Virus record (IMG/VR): IMGVR_UViG_3300033571_014780
Span: 1-30,516 of that record
Source: a virus
DNA: 30,516 bases
Reading direction: 5' to 3' (one strand)
The translations under genes were made by a program, and so were the position numbers. The notes under the pieces were generated by a model, which saw only the letters and a program-made list of their open reading frames with translations, was not told the origin of the DNA and ran no database searches. How positions within the stretch are numbered: the stretch's first letter is position 1; every line of letters begins with the position of its first letter. Of this stretch, positions 8,627 to 15,860 are shown one piece after another.

Positions 8627-8815
8627 ATGCCTAATATTACATATAATTATCAAACATTGGTAAATCGACCAATGCCTTGTTCGTTTTGCGGTGCGACTGT
8701 TCAAGGAAGAATTCAAGAGAAAAAAGACCCAAAAACCAAAGAAGTCATTAAAGAATGTCATTGGGTATGTGGGCGATGCGGTAATGTAACAAGAGTCGGC
8801 AAGCTTGCATCGTGA
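8627..8815 (+). CDS. Small zinc-ribbon protein
   Basis: 62 residues. Two Cys pairs, CSFC (18-21) and CGRC (48-51), frame a charged beta region, giving a CxxC-x26-CxxC zinc ribbon. Zinc ribbons of this size usually bind nucleic acid or act as adaptors; no specific role can be given. It begins 4 nt after phoH and its stop (TGA) overlaps the GTG start of the next gene, so phoH, this gene and the next look like one translationally coupled unit. Confidence 0.7.
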   Translation: MPNITYNYQTLVNRPMPCSFCGATVQGRIQEKKDPKTKEVIKECHWVCGRCGNVTRVGKLAS

Positions 8816-9273
8816 AGTTAAATAAAATATTGGGTGAAGCATTAGGCTCCTATTCACCCGGTTCTTATCAGGCGACATCTATGCCGCCCAGAAAAGATTT
8901 AGTCCCTTTTAATAAAAAAGACGGCTACAATTATACTCGTCAAGCAAACAACGACAGTCGGTTATCGTCAGCACCCACACCCGAAAGTCCTGCAAGTTTA
9001 CCGTGGGAATTAAATTTCGTCACAGACGATCTAGCAGACGCTTTTATCTATCTGGAAACTGCGATGCGAAAGATGTCAAACTGTGCAAAATGTTCCAAAG
9101 TAATAAATAAAAAACAAAAATCAGCTTTATTGGAATTATACAGAGCAACAAAAAAAGCTGCACAGGTGGTAAAAAAAGTGGGATCGCAAGTGGAAAACGT
9201 GGCAAATATCGCAGATCAACCAACACCTGATATGTTTGTTCCAAAAACCGGAACAGCTATAAAAAGAAATTGA
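8812..9273 (+). CDS. Capsid-targeted protein of unknown function
   Basis: 153 residues from GTG 8812, read in a GTGA overlap with the preceding stop. It begins with Met-Lys-Leu-Asn-Lys-Ile-Leu-Gly-Glu-Ala, with LGE at residues 7-9, a good (L/I)xE capsid signal. A Pro/Ser/Tyr-rich linker follows (~10-60), then an alpha-helical part from SLPWELNFVTDDLADAFIYL onward containing CAKC (one CxxC) and a basic helix ALLELYRATKKAAQVVKKVG. Predicted to be packaged in the head and trimmed after Glu-9. No family recognised. Confidence 0.7.
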   Translation: MKLNKILGEALGSYSPGSYQATSMPPRKDLVPFNKKDGYNYTRQANNDSRLSSAPTPESPASLPWELNFVTDDLADAFIYLETAMRKMSNCAKCSKVINKKQKSALLELYRATKKAAQVVKKVGSQVENVANIADQPTPDMFVPKTGTAIKRN

Positions 9274-9297
9274 CATTCTCCAAAAACTATATAAGAT
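9270..9297 (+). promoter_or_regulatory. Sigma70-like promoter
   Basis: TTGACA (9270-9275), 16-nt spacer, TAAGAT (9292-9297). The -10 ends 6 nt before ATG 9304, so transcription should start at or next to the start codon. The -10 is a fair, not perfect, match. Confidence 0.5.
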
Positions 9298-9303
9298 AGT
9301 ATT

Positions 9304-9711
9304 ATGGTTATGAATTTTGTCAAATCTAGTTTAACAGTTTTAGCTGTATCTTTTATCGGATCGTTTGCCCTATATCTGTTTGGTTTTAATATAATAGCAA
9401 GCTTTCTATTGTTTGTCGCCCTTCAATTTATTTTATTTTCATTTGTCGGAAGTGTTATCAACCACTATATAACAGAAGACCGAAGAAAAAAAGAATTGGA
9501 TAAGTTGGAAAAATTATCCACGATTTTAGAATGTGCCTACTGTGGGAAGAAAAATTTAATGATGTTTGATCCAGAAAACGTCGAAAGAATTGAATTTGAA
9601 TGCGATCACTGTCAGAAGAAAAATCTCGTTTCGATGCAATTCATGGTTTCTCAAATCAGTCAACCTTTGGAAATTCCGAAAGTCTTAGGAATTCCTTCCG
9701 AAGCTGTATAA
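9304..9711 (+). CDS. Membrane protein with C-terminal zinc ribbon
   Basis: 135 residues. Two adjacent hydrophobic helices (about 8-28 and 30-54, including LAVSFIGSFALYLFGF and ASFLLFVALQFILFSFVG) form a membrane hairpin. A charged coiled stretch follows (EDRRKKELDKLEKL), then a cytosolic ribbon with CAYCGKKN and CDHCQKKN (CxxC-x(n)-CxxC). Orientation with the zinc domain in the cytoplasm is inferred from the positively charged segment after the second helix. Preceded by a TTGACA promoter, so probably expressed early, unlike the late virion genes around it. Function unknown. Confidence 0.7.
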   Translation: MVMNFVKSSLTVLAVSFIGSFALYLFGFNIIASFLLFVALQFILFSFVGSVINHYITEDRRKKELDKLEKLSTILECAYCGKKNLMMFDPENVERIEFECDHCQKKNLVSMQFMVSQISQPLEIPKVLGIPSEAV

Positions 9712-9715
9712 AGTG

Positions 9716-9744
9716 TTGACACAAAGCACAAATAGAGATATTGT
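9716..9744 (+). promoter_or_regulatory. Sigma70-like promoter
   Basis: TTGACA (9716-9721), 17-nt spacer, TATTGT (9739-9744). The -10 ends 6 nt before ATG 9751, which predicts a leaderless transcript. Confidence 0.6.
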
Positions 9745-9750
9745 TTAGGC

Positions 9751-10065
9751 ATGATTAATACAAAACAAATCCCAGAATTACCAACATTAAAAGCCAATCC
9801 AAAAAATCTTTTGAAAGATTGGGAAAAAACCAACAACGATGCTCAAGTATTGGCGCGTTGGATGAGTTTATATGATGCTGTTAATTTGATTTTCGATACG
9901 GCTGAAAAGAAAAACATCGACATCGATAACGTTGAATTGCCACCAATTAAAATCAAAGAATATATGGATTCGGTTGTGGATATTTATCACCGAAAATTGT
10001 TGAAGAATTTCTACAACATTGATATCGTTTTTAGCGATACCGATAAGGATAAAAATTCTTTTTAG
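9751..10065 (+). CDS. Small protein of unknown function
   Basis: 104 residues, mostly helical and charged: MINTKQIPELPTLKANPKNL, a helix around LARWMSLYDAVNLIF, a short Pro-rich turn (VELPPIKIKEYM) and a helix ending FYNIDIVFSD. It has no Cys and no membrane segment. It has its own TTGACA promoter, suggesting early or middle expression. It converges on the tail-fibre gene 23 nt downstream, with no clear terminator between them. I do not recognise the family. Confidence 0.65.
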   Translation: MINTKQIPELPTLKANPKNLLKDWEKTNNDAQVLARWMSLYDAVNLIFDTAEKKNIDIDNVELPPIKIKEYMDSVVDIYHRKLLKNFYNIDIVFSDTDKDKNSF

Positions 10066-10088
10066 TTTGAATCTTTATTCGTCCACAT

Positions 10089-12191
10089 TTATCGGCTTTT
10101 AAGAACTTCAATTTCAGCCTTCAATTCTTGAACGGCCCGAATTAACGGTGCAATCAGTTCGCTATAACCAATAGACAACACATCATCTCCCCCACTGATT
10201 GAGTGGTCTTGAAACCCACCAAAATCCACATTGGCTGATTCAATAGCTGCTTTAACCTCTTGTGCGATTAGTCCGTGATGGTATCGAGTTCGCTTGTGGG
10301 TTCCATCGTGTTGAATATTTGAGAGCTTAATGGCCTCAGACCAAGAAGCTCTAGCTTCAACATAGGCAGCAAGTTCTTCCTCCGAAGCATCCGTTGCAGG
10401 GAGCGTTGGCGGTGGGATGCGGTAGTCTTCACGCATATCCCATTTGAAATCTACTGGCCGTAAAGAATTGATGAAATCAAGACCAAGCACGGTATCCCGA
10501 ACATCGGTTTTGTCCCGAACGTCTGAACGATTTTGCACCGCACCGTAAGCGTATGTAGTCGTTGCGCTATTTCCAAGCTGAACTTGGTTTGAAGCGGTTA
10601 CTTGAGCGTCATTGCCTAATCCGCTAGAATTGGTAACTGAGTTGTTCGACAAGCACCCACTTCCGATTGCGGTGTTGTTATTGCCTATGCAACTAAACAA
10701 AGCACCATACCCAACTGCTGTATTTGAACTTCCGGTGCTGTTGCTATACAAGCTGTTAATACCGTTCGCAGTATTAAAAAGTCCCGAAGTATTTGACACC
10801 AACGCATTGACACCAGTTGCGCTATTATAGTTTCCGTCTACGTTTGAGGCCAATGCACCAAAGCCGCTTGCGGTATTTTGCTGTCCATTTGTGTTGACTA
10901 AAAGCGCATTTGCTCCAACCGCAGTATTATACGCACCAGCAAATGATGGACTTGCCATCGCAGTATCACCAGTAAAGACGTTCCCAACTCCTGCTCTATT
11001 GTGGGTGTTTGGAGAAACTTCATTGTAGACAGAACCAACACCACTCCAGATGTAGATTTTCCCTGTGTCTAGCGCAAGGTATATGCGCTGGAAATTTCCA
11101 GTGAGTGCTTGAATGGCTGCGAGATTGGCGGCAGGGACAAATATATCCAACGCTGTTCTTTGCGCTTGAACTGTTGCAGCAGTAAGCAAAGTTCTACCAG
11201 CGGTTGTTGAATTGGAAATGTCTGTTGCTGAAAGGGTATTGAGCAAGGCAACAGAACCTAAACCTAGTGCTGTTCTTTGTTCCGCTACGTTTGCTGCCGT
11301 CAGAAGTGTTCTACCAAAAGTTGTTGAATCGGAAATGTTAATACTTTGGTGGGTGTGGGGTGCGTTCAGAGCACTACCATAAATTATCCCGCTTGCAGAA
11401 ATGTTACCAAAGACCGTAAGTTTCTCGCTCGGATATCTTGTTCCGATTCCAACTTTACCACTTTCGGTAAAGGTTGCGACTTTTTGCACATTATTACTAC
11501 TAATAGGCGTTGTGGAGATGTGAAACTCTGTTCCTCTTCCCTCCCCTTTAAAATCTTCTACAGCCTGAAAAATAAGAGCACCGGACGATGGGATTTCTCC
11601 GTCAAAATATCCAGCAGCGTTCAACACACCTAAATATTGATTAGACAGGGTATTTATAGCAGAAATCCCATCGCTCGATGCTCTTGTAAGTCTTATCGTT
11701 GGCGCAGAATTTGAGCTTGGAGTAAAAAGATTCAAATCTACGCTATTAAAATTAAAAATTTTTGTTCCTGTTGTTGATTGGAAATATACATCCTGCGATA
11801 TATCTCCACCGATTTTAAAAGTGTCTTTGTATACACTAGACGTTTCAGCATATTGGGTTAACCCGTCACCCACATTTGGAATATTTTCCCGCAAAGCAAT
11901 TGTTCCTGTTTGGTTGGGAAAGTAAAATACATTCGTAGCTGATGTATGATCGTAAAGTAATACAGCCCGTTGACCGCTAGAGTTTTTAATATCTAAAAAT
12001 CTTCCAGATATTTTACTATTAGATTCTACATCACCAGTAAGATTTCCACCTGTTAATGGTAAAAAATTACTTTTAACGTAGTCTATAACAGGTTTTGAAT
12101 CGTATGCACCGACAACTTCTTCCACAACTTTAATTGTGGAAACATTGTCAGTCGGGACTACAACTTTTATTATACTTTCTACGTTTTCCAT
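10089..12191 (-). CDS. Tail fibre with C-terminal S74 endosialidase-type chaperone
   Basis: 700 residues. The N-terminal ~280 residues are beta-rich fibre shaft with FNFNSVDLNLFTP and the common fibre phrase VGIGTRYPSEKLTV. At ~285-340 come two copies of a RTLLTAA-x-V-x-x-QRTAL repeat. At ~405-540 is a run of trimeric adhesin-head-like repeats (NTAVGANAL, NTASGFGAL, NSATGVNAL, NTANGINSL, NTAVGYGAL, NTAIGSGCL). The last ~145 residues are the intramolecular chaperone (S74): NRSDVRDK at the self-cleavage site near 555, FINSLRPVDFKWD, HHGLIAQEVK, and a final coiled coil LIRAVQELKAEIEVLKS. Such chaperones trimerise the fibre and then cut themselves off. DNA here is visibly richer in G+C than the neighbouring genes. 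Overlaps the preceding gene by one base. Confidence 0.9.
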   Translation of the reverse strand: MENVESIIKVVVPTDNVSTIKVVEEVVGAYDSKPVIDYVKSNFLPLTGGNLTGDVESNSKISGRFLDIKNSSGQRAVLLYDHTSATNVFYFPNQTGTIALRENIPNVGDGLTQYAETSSVYKDTFKIGGDISQDVYFQSTTGTKIFNFNSVDLNLFTPSSNSAPTIRLTRASSDGISAINTLSNQYLGVLNAAGYFDGEIPSSGALIFQAVEDFKGEGRGTEFHISTTPISSNNVQKVATFTESGKVGIGTRYPSEKLTVFGNISASGIIYGSALNAPHTHQSINISDSTTFGRTLLTAANVAEQRTALGLGSVALLNTLSATDISNSTTAGRTLLTAATVQAQRTALDIFVPAANLAAIQALTGNFQRIYLALDTGKIYIWSGVGSVYNEVSPNTHNRAGVGNVFTGDTAMASPSFAGAYNTAVGANALLVNTNGQQNTASGFGALASNVDGNYNSATGVNALVSNTSGLFNTANGINSLYSNSTGSSNTAVGYGALFSCIGNNNTAIGSGCLSNNSVTNSSGLGNDAQVTASNQVQLGNSATTTYAYGAVQNRSDVRDKTDVRDTVLGLDFINSLRPVDFKWDMREDYRIPPPTLPATDASEEELAAYVEARASWSEAIKLSNIQHDGTHKRTRYHHGLIAQEVKAAIESANVDFGGFQDHSISGGDDVLSIGYSELIAPLIRAVQELKAEIEVLKSR
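11140..11345 (-). repeat. Two-copy repeat within the fibre gene
   Basis: About 80-bp units encoding NISDSTTFGRTLLTAANVAE-type and DISNSTTAGRTLLTAATVQA-type blocks, each followed by QRTAL. The DNA copies (near 11140-11220 and 11255-11340) are similar but not identical, as in other phage tail-fibre repeat modules. Confidence 0.6.
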
Positions 12192-12550
12192 TAGTAATTC
12201 GCTACCTCATCTTTAACTGTAAAATTACCCGCCAAATATGTTCGGGTATAACCGTTCATCGTTATTTCCAAATCCCAATAATATATCTCTGGTTTCATTT
12301 TCATATATTGACTAGAGACGGTCCCCAAGGTAAGAACGTTTGCGCTTAAAGAATAATTGTGCGTTGTTTCTGGCCATTTTAAAACAATTTTTCTGTCTCT
12401 GTCCGAGCCAATACTACCAACACAACATTTTACATCTGTGACACTATCTAAAAGAATTGGATTAGAATCCGCATCATAGAATTCAAATTTAATTGGTCCG
12501 TATGAGTCGCCCCTATAAGCATCTGGTAAATTTGCAAAAGCTGGTAACAT
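12191..12550 (-). CDS. Small fibre-associated Ig-like protein
   Basis: 119 residues. It has the pattern of small phage proteins that precede fibre genes: LPDAYRGDSYGPIKFEFYDA, PILLDSVTDVKC, and a closing IYYWDLEITMNGYTRTYLAG followed by NFTVKDEV. These form one small beta-sandwich similar to N-terminal domains of receptor-binding proteins (BppU/adaptor type). Likely an adaptor or structural partner of the fibre encoded by the overlapping downstream gene (shared base at 12191, TAATG). Family match is by pattern recall; the exact role is inferred. Confidence 0.65.
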   Translation of the reverse strand: MLPAFANLPDAYRGDSYGPIKFEFYDADSNPILLDSVTDVKCCVGSIGSDRDRKIVLKWPETTHNYSLSANVLTLGTVSSQYMKMKPEIYYWDLEITMNGYTRTYLAGNFTVKDEVANY

Positions 12551-12556
12551 ATTAAC

Positions 12557-12564
12557 TATTTATC
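12557..12564 (-). promoter_or_regulatory. Late promoter box GATAAATA
   Basis: Ends 6 nt before ATG 12550 of the fibre operon. Confidence 0.65.
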
Positions 12565-12589
12565 ATTGGTTTACAAAATATTCGAAAGA

Positions 12590-12597
12590 GATAAATA
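12590..12597 (+). promoter_or_regulatory. Late promoter box GATAAATA
   Basis: Ends 7 nt before ATG 12605 of the HNH gene; it diverges from the fibre-operon box. Confidence 0.6.
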
Positions 12598-12604
12598 ATC
12601 AAAC

Positions 12605-13189
12605 ATGGATAAGTCTGAGCGCAGAAAAGAATACAGAGAGAAAAATAAAGAATACATCAAAAGAGATAGATATATACGATATCACGAAAACAGAGAAGAT
12701 TATATCGAAAAGGCTAAAAAATATTACCAAGAAAATAAAGAAAGAATAAAAGATCGAAAACGGAAACTGTATTACGAAAATAAAGAATTGCGATGCAAAT
12801 ATTCAAGAGATTATTATTAAAAAAATAAAAACCGAAGAAATTTATACGAGAAAAACAGAAGACAATCAGACCCTTTATATAAAATTAAAATATTGATTCG
12901 GTCGAGATTTAAAGAAATTTTAAAAAATAAGAATTTTAAAAAGGATAAATCGCCCATAGAATTAATAGGCTGTTCGATAAGCGATTTAAAATTTTACTTA
13001 GAATCTCAATTTAAAGATGGTATGAGTTGGGAAAATCACGGAATAAAGGGTTGGCATATTGATCATATAAAACCTTGTTCCTCTTTCGACTTAACCGATA
13101 TAGAACAACAAAAACAATGTTTTCATTATACTAATTTACAACCATTATGGTGGAAAGATAATTTGTTGAAGGGTAATAAAACTTTTTAA
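12605..13189 (+). pseudogene. HNH homing endonuclease interrupted by an in-frame stop
   Basis: Two pieces in the same frame: 12605-12817 and 12821-13189, separated only by TAA at 12818-12820 (codon 72). Reading through gives one 194-codon protein. Its N-terminal part is rich in charged Lys/Glu/Tyr/Arg repeats (KEYREKNKEY, KKYYQENKER). A linker RRQSDPLYKIK follows, then SRFKEILKNKNF, the HNH core with IELIGCSISDLKFYLESQF, WENHGIKGWHIDHIKPCSSF (~143-161) and YTNLQPLWWKDNLLKG. This is the usual layout of phage freestanding HNH endonucleases. One base change (for example from AAA) would restore it. It sits alone on the plus strand between two minus-strand virion operons, typical of a homing insertion. 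It may be dead, or produce a C-terminal catalytic fragment from TTG 12893. Confidence 0.8.
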
Positions 13190-13812
13190 TATTCACCATA
13201 TATTCCAGTATTAGAACATGGATTTTCTTCGATGTAGTCAAAATTTTCTTTGGATACTTCTTCAATTTTATCATTATCATCGACGTTGTTGTTCCCAAGA
13301 CCAGCACCCGGACTACCAGCTTCATGTGTAAAGTCATATCTACGAGCCTTAAAACTCCAAACTGGATGTGAACCGATGGGGTTATACTCAAATTCGTCTC
13401 GGACCTCGGTTAGTTCAAAAACACCCGCGCCTCTTTTTGGAAAACCTAAACGATCTTCACCAAATTCTGTCAACTCTAACAGGTCGCCAGCTTTTGGTTC
13501 CAAATCTCCGAATATAGCTCTGAAATGGAATGGGTGTATAACACCAGATAAATCAGAATCAGCCACGATGCCAAATTTAGATAATAGATAAGCATCGTTG
13601 TTCATGTTTAATAACAGCACGATTTTTTTAGGACGAGCAAATCCAGAATTCGGGTCTTCTCCGTATAGAGGATGCATCGTATCCAAAGTTGCTTTGTTAT
13701 AATAAAAGTTAACCTCTTGACCGTAAATTTCTATTTGTTCTCTCCATTGTGAAGAAAACAATTGCCGTTCGTTGAGGTTTATCTTTTTATTTTGATATCT
13801 TAATTGACCCAT
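13186..13812 (-). CDS. gp14: Neck protein, T4 gp14-like
   Basis: 208 residues. It shares the T4 gp14 pattern: EQIEIYGQEVNFYYNK, then HPLYGEDPNSGFARP (T4 has a GEDLNS-type motif at this place), LLSKFGIVADSDLS, HFRAIFGDLEPKAGDLLEL (the PKxGDL element), RGAGVFELTEV, and a Pro/Gly-poor acidic tail. In T4, gp13/gp14 form the neck complex that closes the filled head before tail joining. The stop codon overlaps that of the convergent HNH gene. It follows the next gene upstream by 2 nt, so they are co-transcribed. Shorter than T4 gp14 (256 residues). Confidence 0.75.
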   Translation of the reverse strand: MGQLRYQNKKINLNERQLFSSQWREQIEIYGQEVNFYYNKATLDTMHPLYGEDPNSGFARPKKIVLLLNMNNDAYLLSKFGIVADSDLSGVIHPFHFRAIFGDLEPKAGDLLELTEFGEDRLGFPKRGAGVFELTEVRDEFEYNPIGSHPVWSFKARRYDFTHEAGSPGAGLGNNNVDDNDKIEEVSKENFDYIEENPCSNTGIYGEY

Positions 13813-13814
13813 TG

Positions 13815-14486
13815 TTATTTTCTTTCAAGTTTCCAACCACCCGATGCCAGAGGCGTTAAAACCATATTTGTTTTTCCTTTTACTGTTTTAACTCGTCTAT
13901 CACCAAAATCTATACCATAATCGTTTTCGATTTGTTGTTTTTCCAAAGGTGTCAAAATCGTAGCGGTGCTTTGGGCTTTATTCACAACTTTCGATTTGTA
14001 TGGAGTTTTTAGGTTTTTTCTTACTTTTGGTATCATTGTTAAACTTTTTCTATCTGTATCGTTCCCGACAGTTCTGCGCAAGGAGTGATGATGCCCTTGT
14101 TGGTTTGGATGATCCTTTGTATATTTCATGTATGGATTTAGGCTTTCCTGAACCTCTTCACCATCGCGTTCGATGAATTTATTAAACCCGTAGGTCGAAT
14201 CCCATGCCATTCTCGCTTGAACCGGATTGAAGTTTTTGTTTTTCAGTTTGATGAGTTCTCCCATCTTTTTAAACATAAAATCTTTTTCGCCATCGGTGAA
14301 GGTTTCAAAACTCCCCGGTAAATGACGAATAATAGCTTGACCCACTAAAAAAGAGTTCTTGAAATTTGGGACATCTTTACCCACACGCACAAGCATTAAT
14401 TTGATATAGTTTATAATCGATTGTTGTCGTTGTGGTGAAACAATAGACGATGCGGCGTTTTCGTTTAAAATGTTAAAAAAGTCCAT
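13815..14486 (-). CDS. Capsid-targeted protein of unknown function
   Basis: 224 residues from ATG 14486; a longer frame from TTG 14501 is rejected because the promoter box covers it. It begins MDFFNILNENAAS, with LNE at 7-9, a good capsid-targeting signal. After it come a helical region (QQSIINYIKLMLVRVGKDVP, SFLVGQAIIRHLPG) and a long basic, probably disordered part rich in Lys/Arg/His (GHHHSLRRTVG, RKNLKTPYKSK). A second Glu-containing site VQESLNPY lies mid-protein. A DNA-binding internal head protein would fit (inference). Same operon as the neck gene. Confidence 0.7.
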   Translation of the reverse strand: MDFFNILNENAASSIVSPQRQQSIINYIKLMLVRVGKDVPNFKNSFLVGQAIIRHLPGSFETFTDGEKDFMFKKMGELIKLKNKNFNPVQARMAWDSTYGFNKFIERDGEEVQESLNPYMKYTKDHPNQQGHHHSLRRTVGNDTDRKSLTMIPKVRKNLKTPYKSKVVNKAQSTATILTPLEKQQIENDYGIDFGDRRVKTVKGKTNMVLTPLASGGWKLERK

Positions 14487-14491
14487 AACAA

Positions 14492-14499
14492 TACTTATC
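14492..14499 (-). promoter_or_regulatory. Late promoter box GATAAGTA
   Basis: Ends 5 nt before ATG 14486; it lies just downstream of the terminator hairpin of the preceding unit. Confidence 0.65.
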
Positions 14500-14503
14500 A
14501 AAC

Positions 14504-14535
14504 AAAAAAGGCAACATTCTCATGTTGCCTTTTTT
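14504..14535. terminator. Rho-independent terminator (bidirectional)
   Basis: Perfect inverted repeat AAAAAAGGCAACAT - TCTC - ATGTTGCCTTTTTT: an 8-bp GC-containing stem (GGCAACAT) with A-tract and T-tract on the two sides, so it works in both directions. It ends the minus-strand transcript of the acidic prohead-core-like gene (stop at 14560). It is the only canonical terminator I see in the window. Confidence 0.9.
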
Positions 14536-14559
14536 TAATAACATATACTACAACTTTAC

Positions 14560-15507
14560 TTATTGATCAAATAAGGCTTTTCCGGTTTTAACTGCACCAG
14601 AAACGGTATGACTTGATGGTTTCATCAAATTGTGTCCTGCTGTTGGTGAGAGTTTTGTTGGAACACCGTCATGGCCTTTTCCAGTTGCTGGAACTTGGGC
14701 TTTGCTCTTACTTGCTTTAGGGCTGTTGTTTTTTACTTCGGCCTTTTTGTTTTGGAGGTTTTTGATGTTACCTTTGAAGGGTTTAAGATTTACACCCTTT
14801 TTGAGTCCGGTAACTTTTACACCCTCAACTAATTTTTTTTTAACGTTTTTGCTTTCCTTGAAAGGGTTTTCGTCATCTTCTTCGGAATCGTCGCTTGAAT
14901 CGACTTCCCCTTCGGAATCGTCAGATGATTCTTCGGAATCGTCAGAATCGTCAAAAAGTTCCTCACCATCTTCGGAACCTTCGAGTTCTTCGGTGTCTCC
15001 ACCATCAACAAGTTGCTCTAACTTGGAAAGAACGTCTTTCAAGGTGGTAACAAGGTCGTTTACATCAAATTCTGTGTCGCCTTCTACGTCACCGTCTAAA
15101 TCTTCGATATCATCGATAACATCTTCTTCGCCTTCCCCGCCGCCTGAAAATTCAGAATCAAGGTCTAATCCGTCATTTCCACCATCTACGTCTAATGAGG
15201 GTTCGATTTCGTTTTCGTCTTCGGTTGAGAAGTCAAACGAATTTTCGCTTACAATCTTGTTGTAAAGCGCATCAAATGGGTTTTGGAAACTGGATTTGTC
15301 GAGTTTCTTGGGTTCGCCTTTTTTAACATCGGCGGAAAGTTCTTTTTTATCTTCTGGTTTGTCTAAATCGACATTTTCATCAGCATCGTTGCCTTCTTTG
15401 AAATCGCCAAAAGCGTCTTTGCCTGTTTTGAGTGTAGACCCCTTAACTGCACTATCGTTAGATTCGTTGAGGACTTCCATGTATGATTTGATTAATTCGT
15501 CTTGCAT
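14560..15507 (-). CDS. Acidic prohead-core-like protein with capsid signal
   Basis: 315 residues, extremely acidic in the middle (~95-215: long runs of Asp/Glu/Ser/Gly such as DDSDDSEESSDDSEGEVD) and basic at the C-terminus (KESKNVKKKLVEG, KAEVKNNSPKASKSKAQV). It begins MQDELIKSYMEVLNESND with LNE at 13-15. A second signal-like stretch FDALYNKIVSENSFD lies at 79-93, just before the acidic domain. Residues 26-31 (LKTGKD) match LKTGQD at the same place in the gene upstream. Acidic, processed proteins of this sort form the scaffold or internal core of T4-like proheads; I infer that role. Followed by a strong terminator, suggesting high expression. Confidence 0.65.
   Translation of the reverse strand: MQDELIKSYMEVLNESNDSAVKGSTLKTGKDAFGDFKEGNDADENVDLDKPEDKKELSADVKKGEPKKLDKSSFQNPFDALYNKIVSENSFDFSTEDENEIEPSLDVDGGNDGLDLDSEFSGGGEGEEDVIDDIEDLDGDVEGDTEFDVNDLVTTLKDVLSKLEQLVDGGDTEELEGSEDGEELFDDSDDSEESSDDSEGEVDSSDDSEEDDENPFKESKNVKKKLVEGVKVTGLKKGVNLKPFKGNIKNLQNKKAEVKNNSPKASKSKAQVPATGKGHDGVPTKLSPTAGHNLMKPSSHTVSGAVKTGKALFDQ
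14881..14952. repeat. Short imperfect tandem repeat, TTCGGAATCGTC
   Basis: TTCGGAATCGTC recurs at 14881, 14911 and 14932, followed by a partial copy ending at 14952. It encodes the Asp/Ser/Glu-rich part of the acidic protein on the minus strand. Slippage in such a repeat could change the length of the acidic domain. Confidence 0.6.
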
Positions 15508-15519
15508 ATGTTGTAAAAT

Positions 15520-15527
15520 TACTTATC
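15520..15527 (-). promoter_or_regulatory. Late promoter box GATAAGTA
   Basis: Ends 12 nt before ATG 15507 of the acidic protein gene. Confidence 0.55.
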
Positions 15528-15556
15528 TTTGTTGTGAGACATTTTTTGATTTTTTC

Positions 15557-15859
15557 TTACTTTGGTGCTTTTTCCATACCCAATTCAAAATACGCCATGC
15601 TCATATCATTTACGTTTTTAATTATCTCTTGGGTTACTTTGGGATCGACACTGTATTTACTTTCAACCTCTTTGAGTTGTCTGATGATCATTTTATAAAA
15701 ATCTATAGCAGTTGTGTCTGGTCCGATCTTTTCTTTATCGAACTCGTCCATAAAACCTTCTCTGGAATCTTGTCCCGTTTTTAAACTTGGGTCGAAATTG
15801 GATTTTTGCGAAACTTCTTCATAAGCTTCCAGAAGTTTTTTATCACTAGAATAAATCAT
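15557..15859 (-). CDS. Small capsid-targeted protein
   Basis: 100 residues. It starts MIYSSDKKLLEAYEEVSQ, with LLE at 9-11, the same LLEAYE pattern as the gene at 21883-22359. Residues 26-31 LKTGQD align with LKTGKD in the acidic protein downstream, so the two genes share about 30 N-terminal residues. The rest is two or three helices (AIDFYKMIIRQLKEVESKY, VTQEIIKNVNDMSMAYFELG). Small helical proteins of this kind occur as internal head or core proteins (inference). It lies 1 nt from the nuclease gene but has its own late box, so it can be expressed separately. Confidence 0.7.
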   Translation of the reverse strand: MIYSSDKKLLEAYEEVSQKSNFDPSLKTGQDSREGFMDEFDKEKIGPDTTAIDFYKMIIRQLKEVESKYSVDPKVTQEIIKNVNDMSMAYFELGMEKAPK

Positions 15860-15860
15860 A

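Noticed and set aside
12818-12820. Recoded stop codon (alternative genetic code)
   Set aside because: TAA ends many clear genes here (for example dut, the HNH gene and the sheath operon), so TAA is a true stop in this phage; one broken mobile gene is the simpler reading.
14630-15265. 211-residue plus-strand frame, very Ser-rich
   Set aside because: Mirror image of the Asp/Glu-rich acidic gene (GAA/GAT read backwards gives TTC/ATC and Ser codons); no late box or start context.
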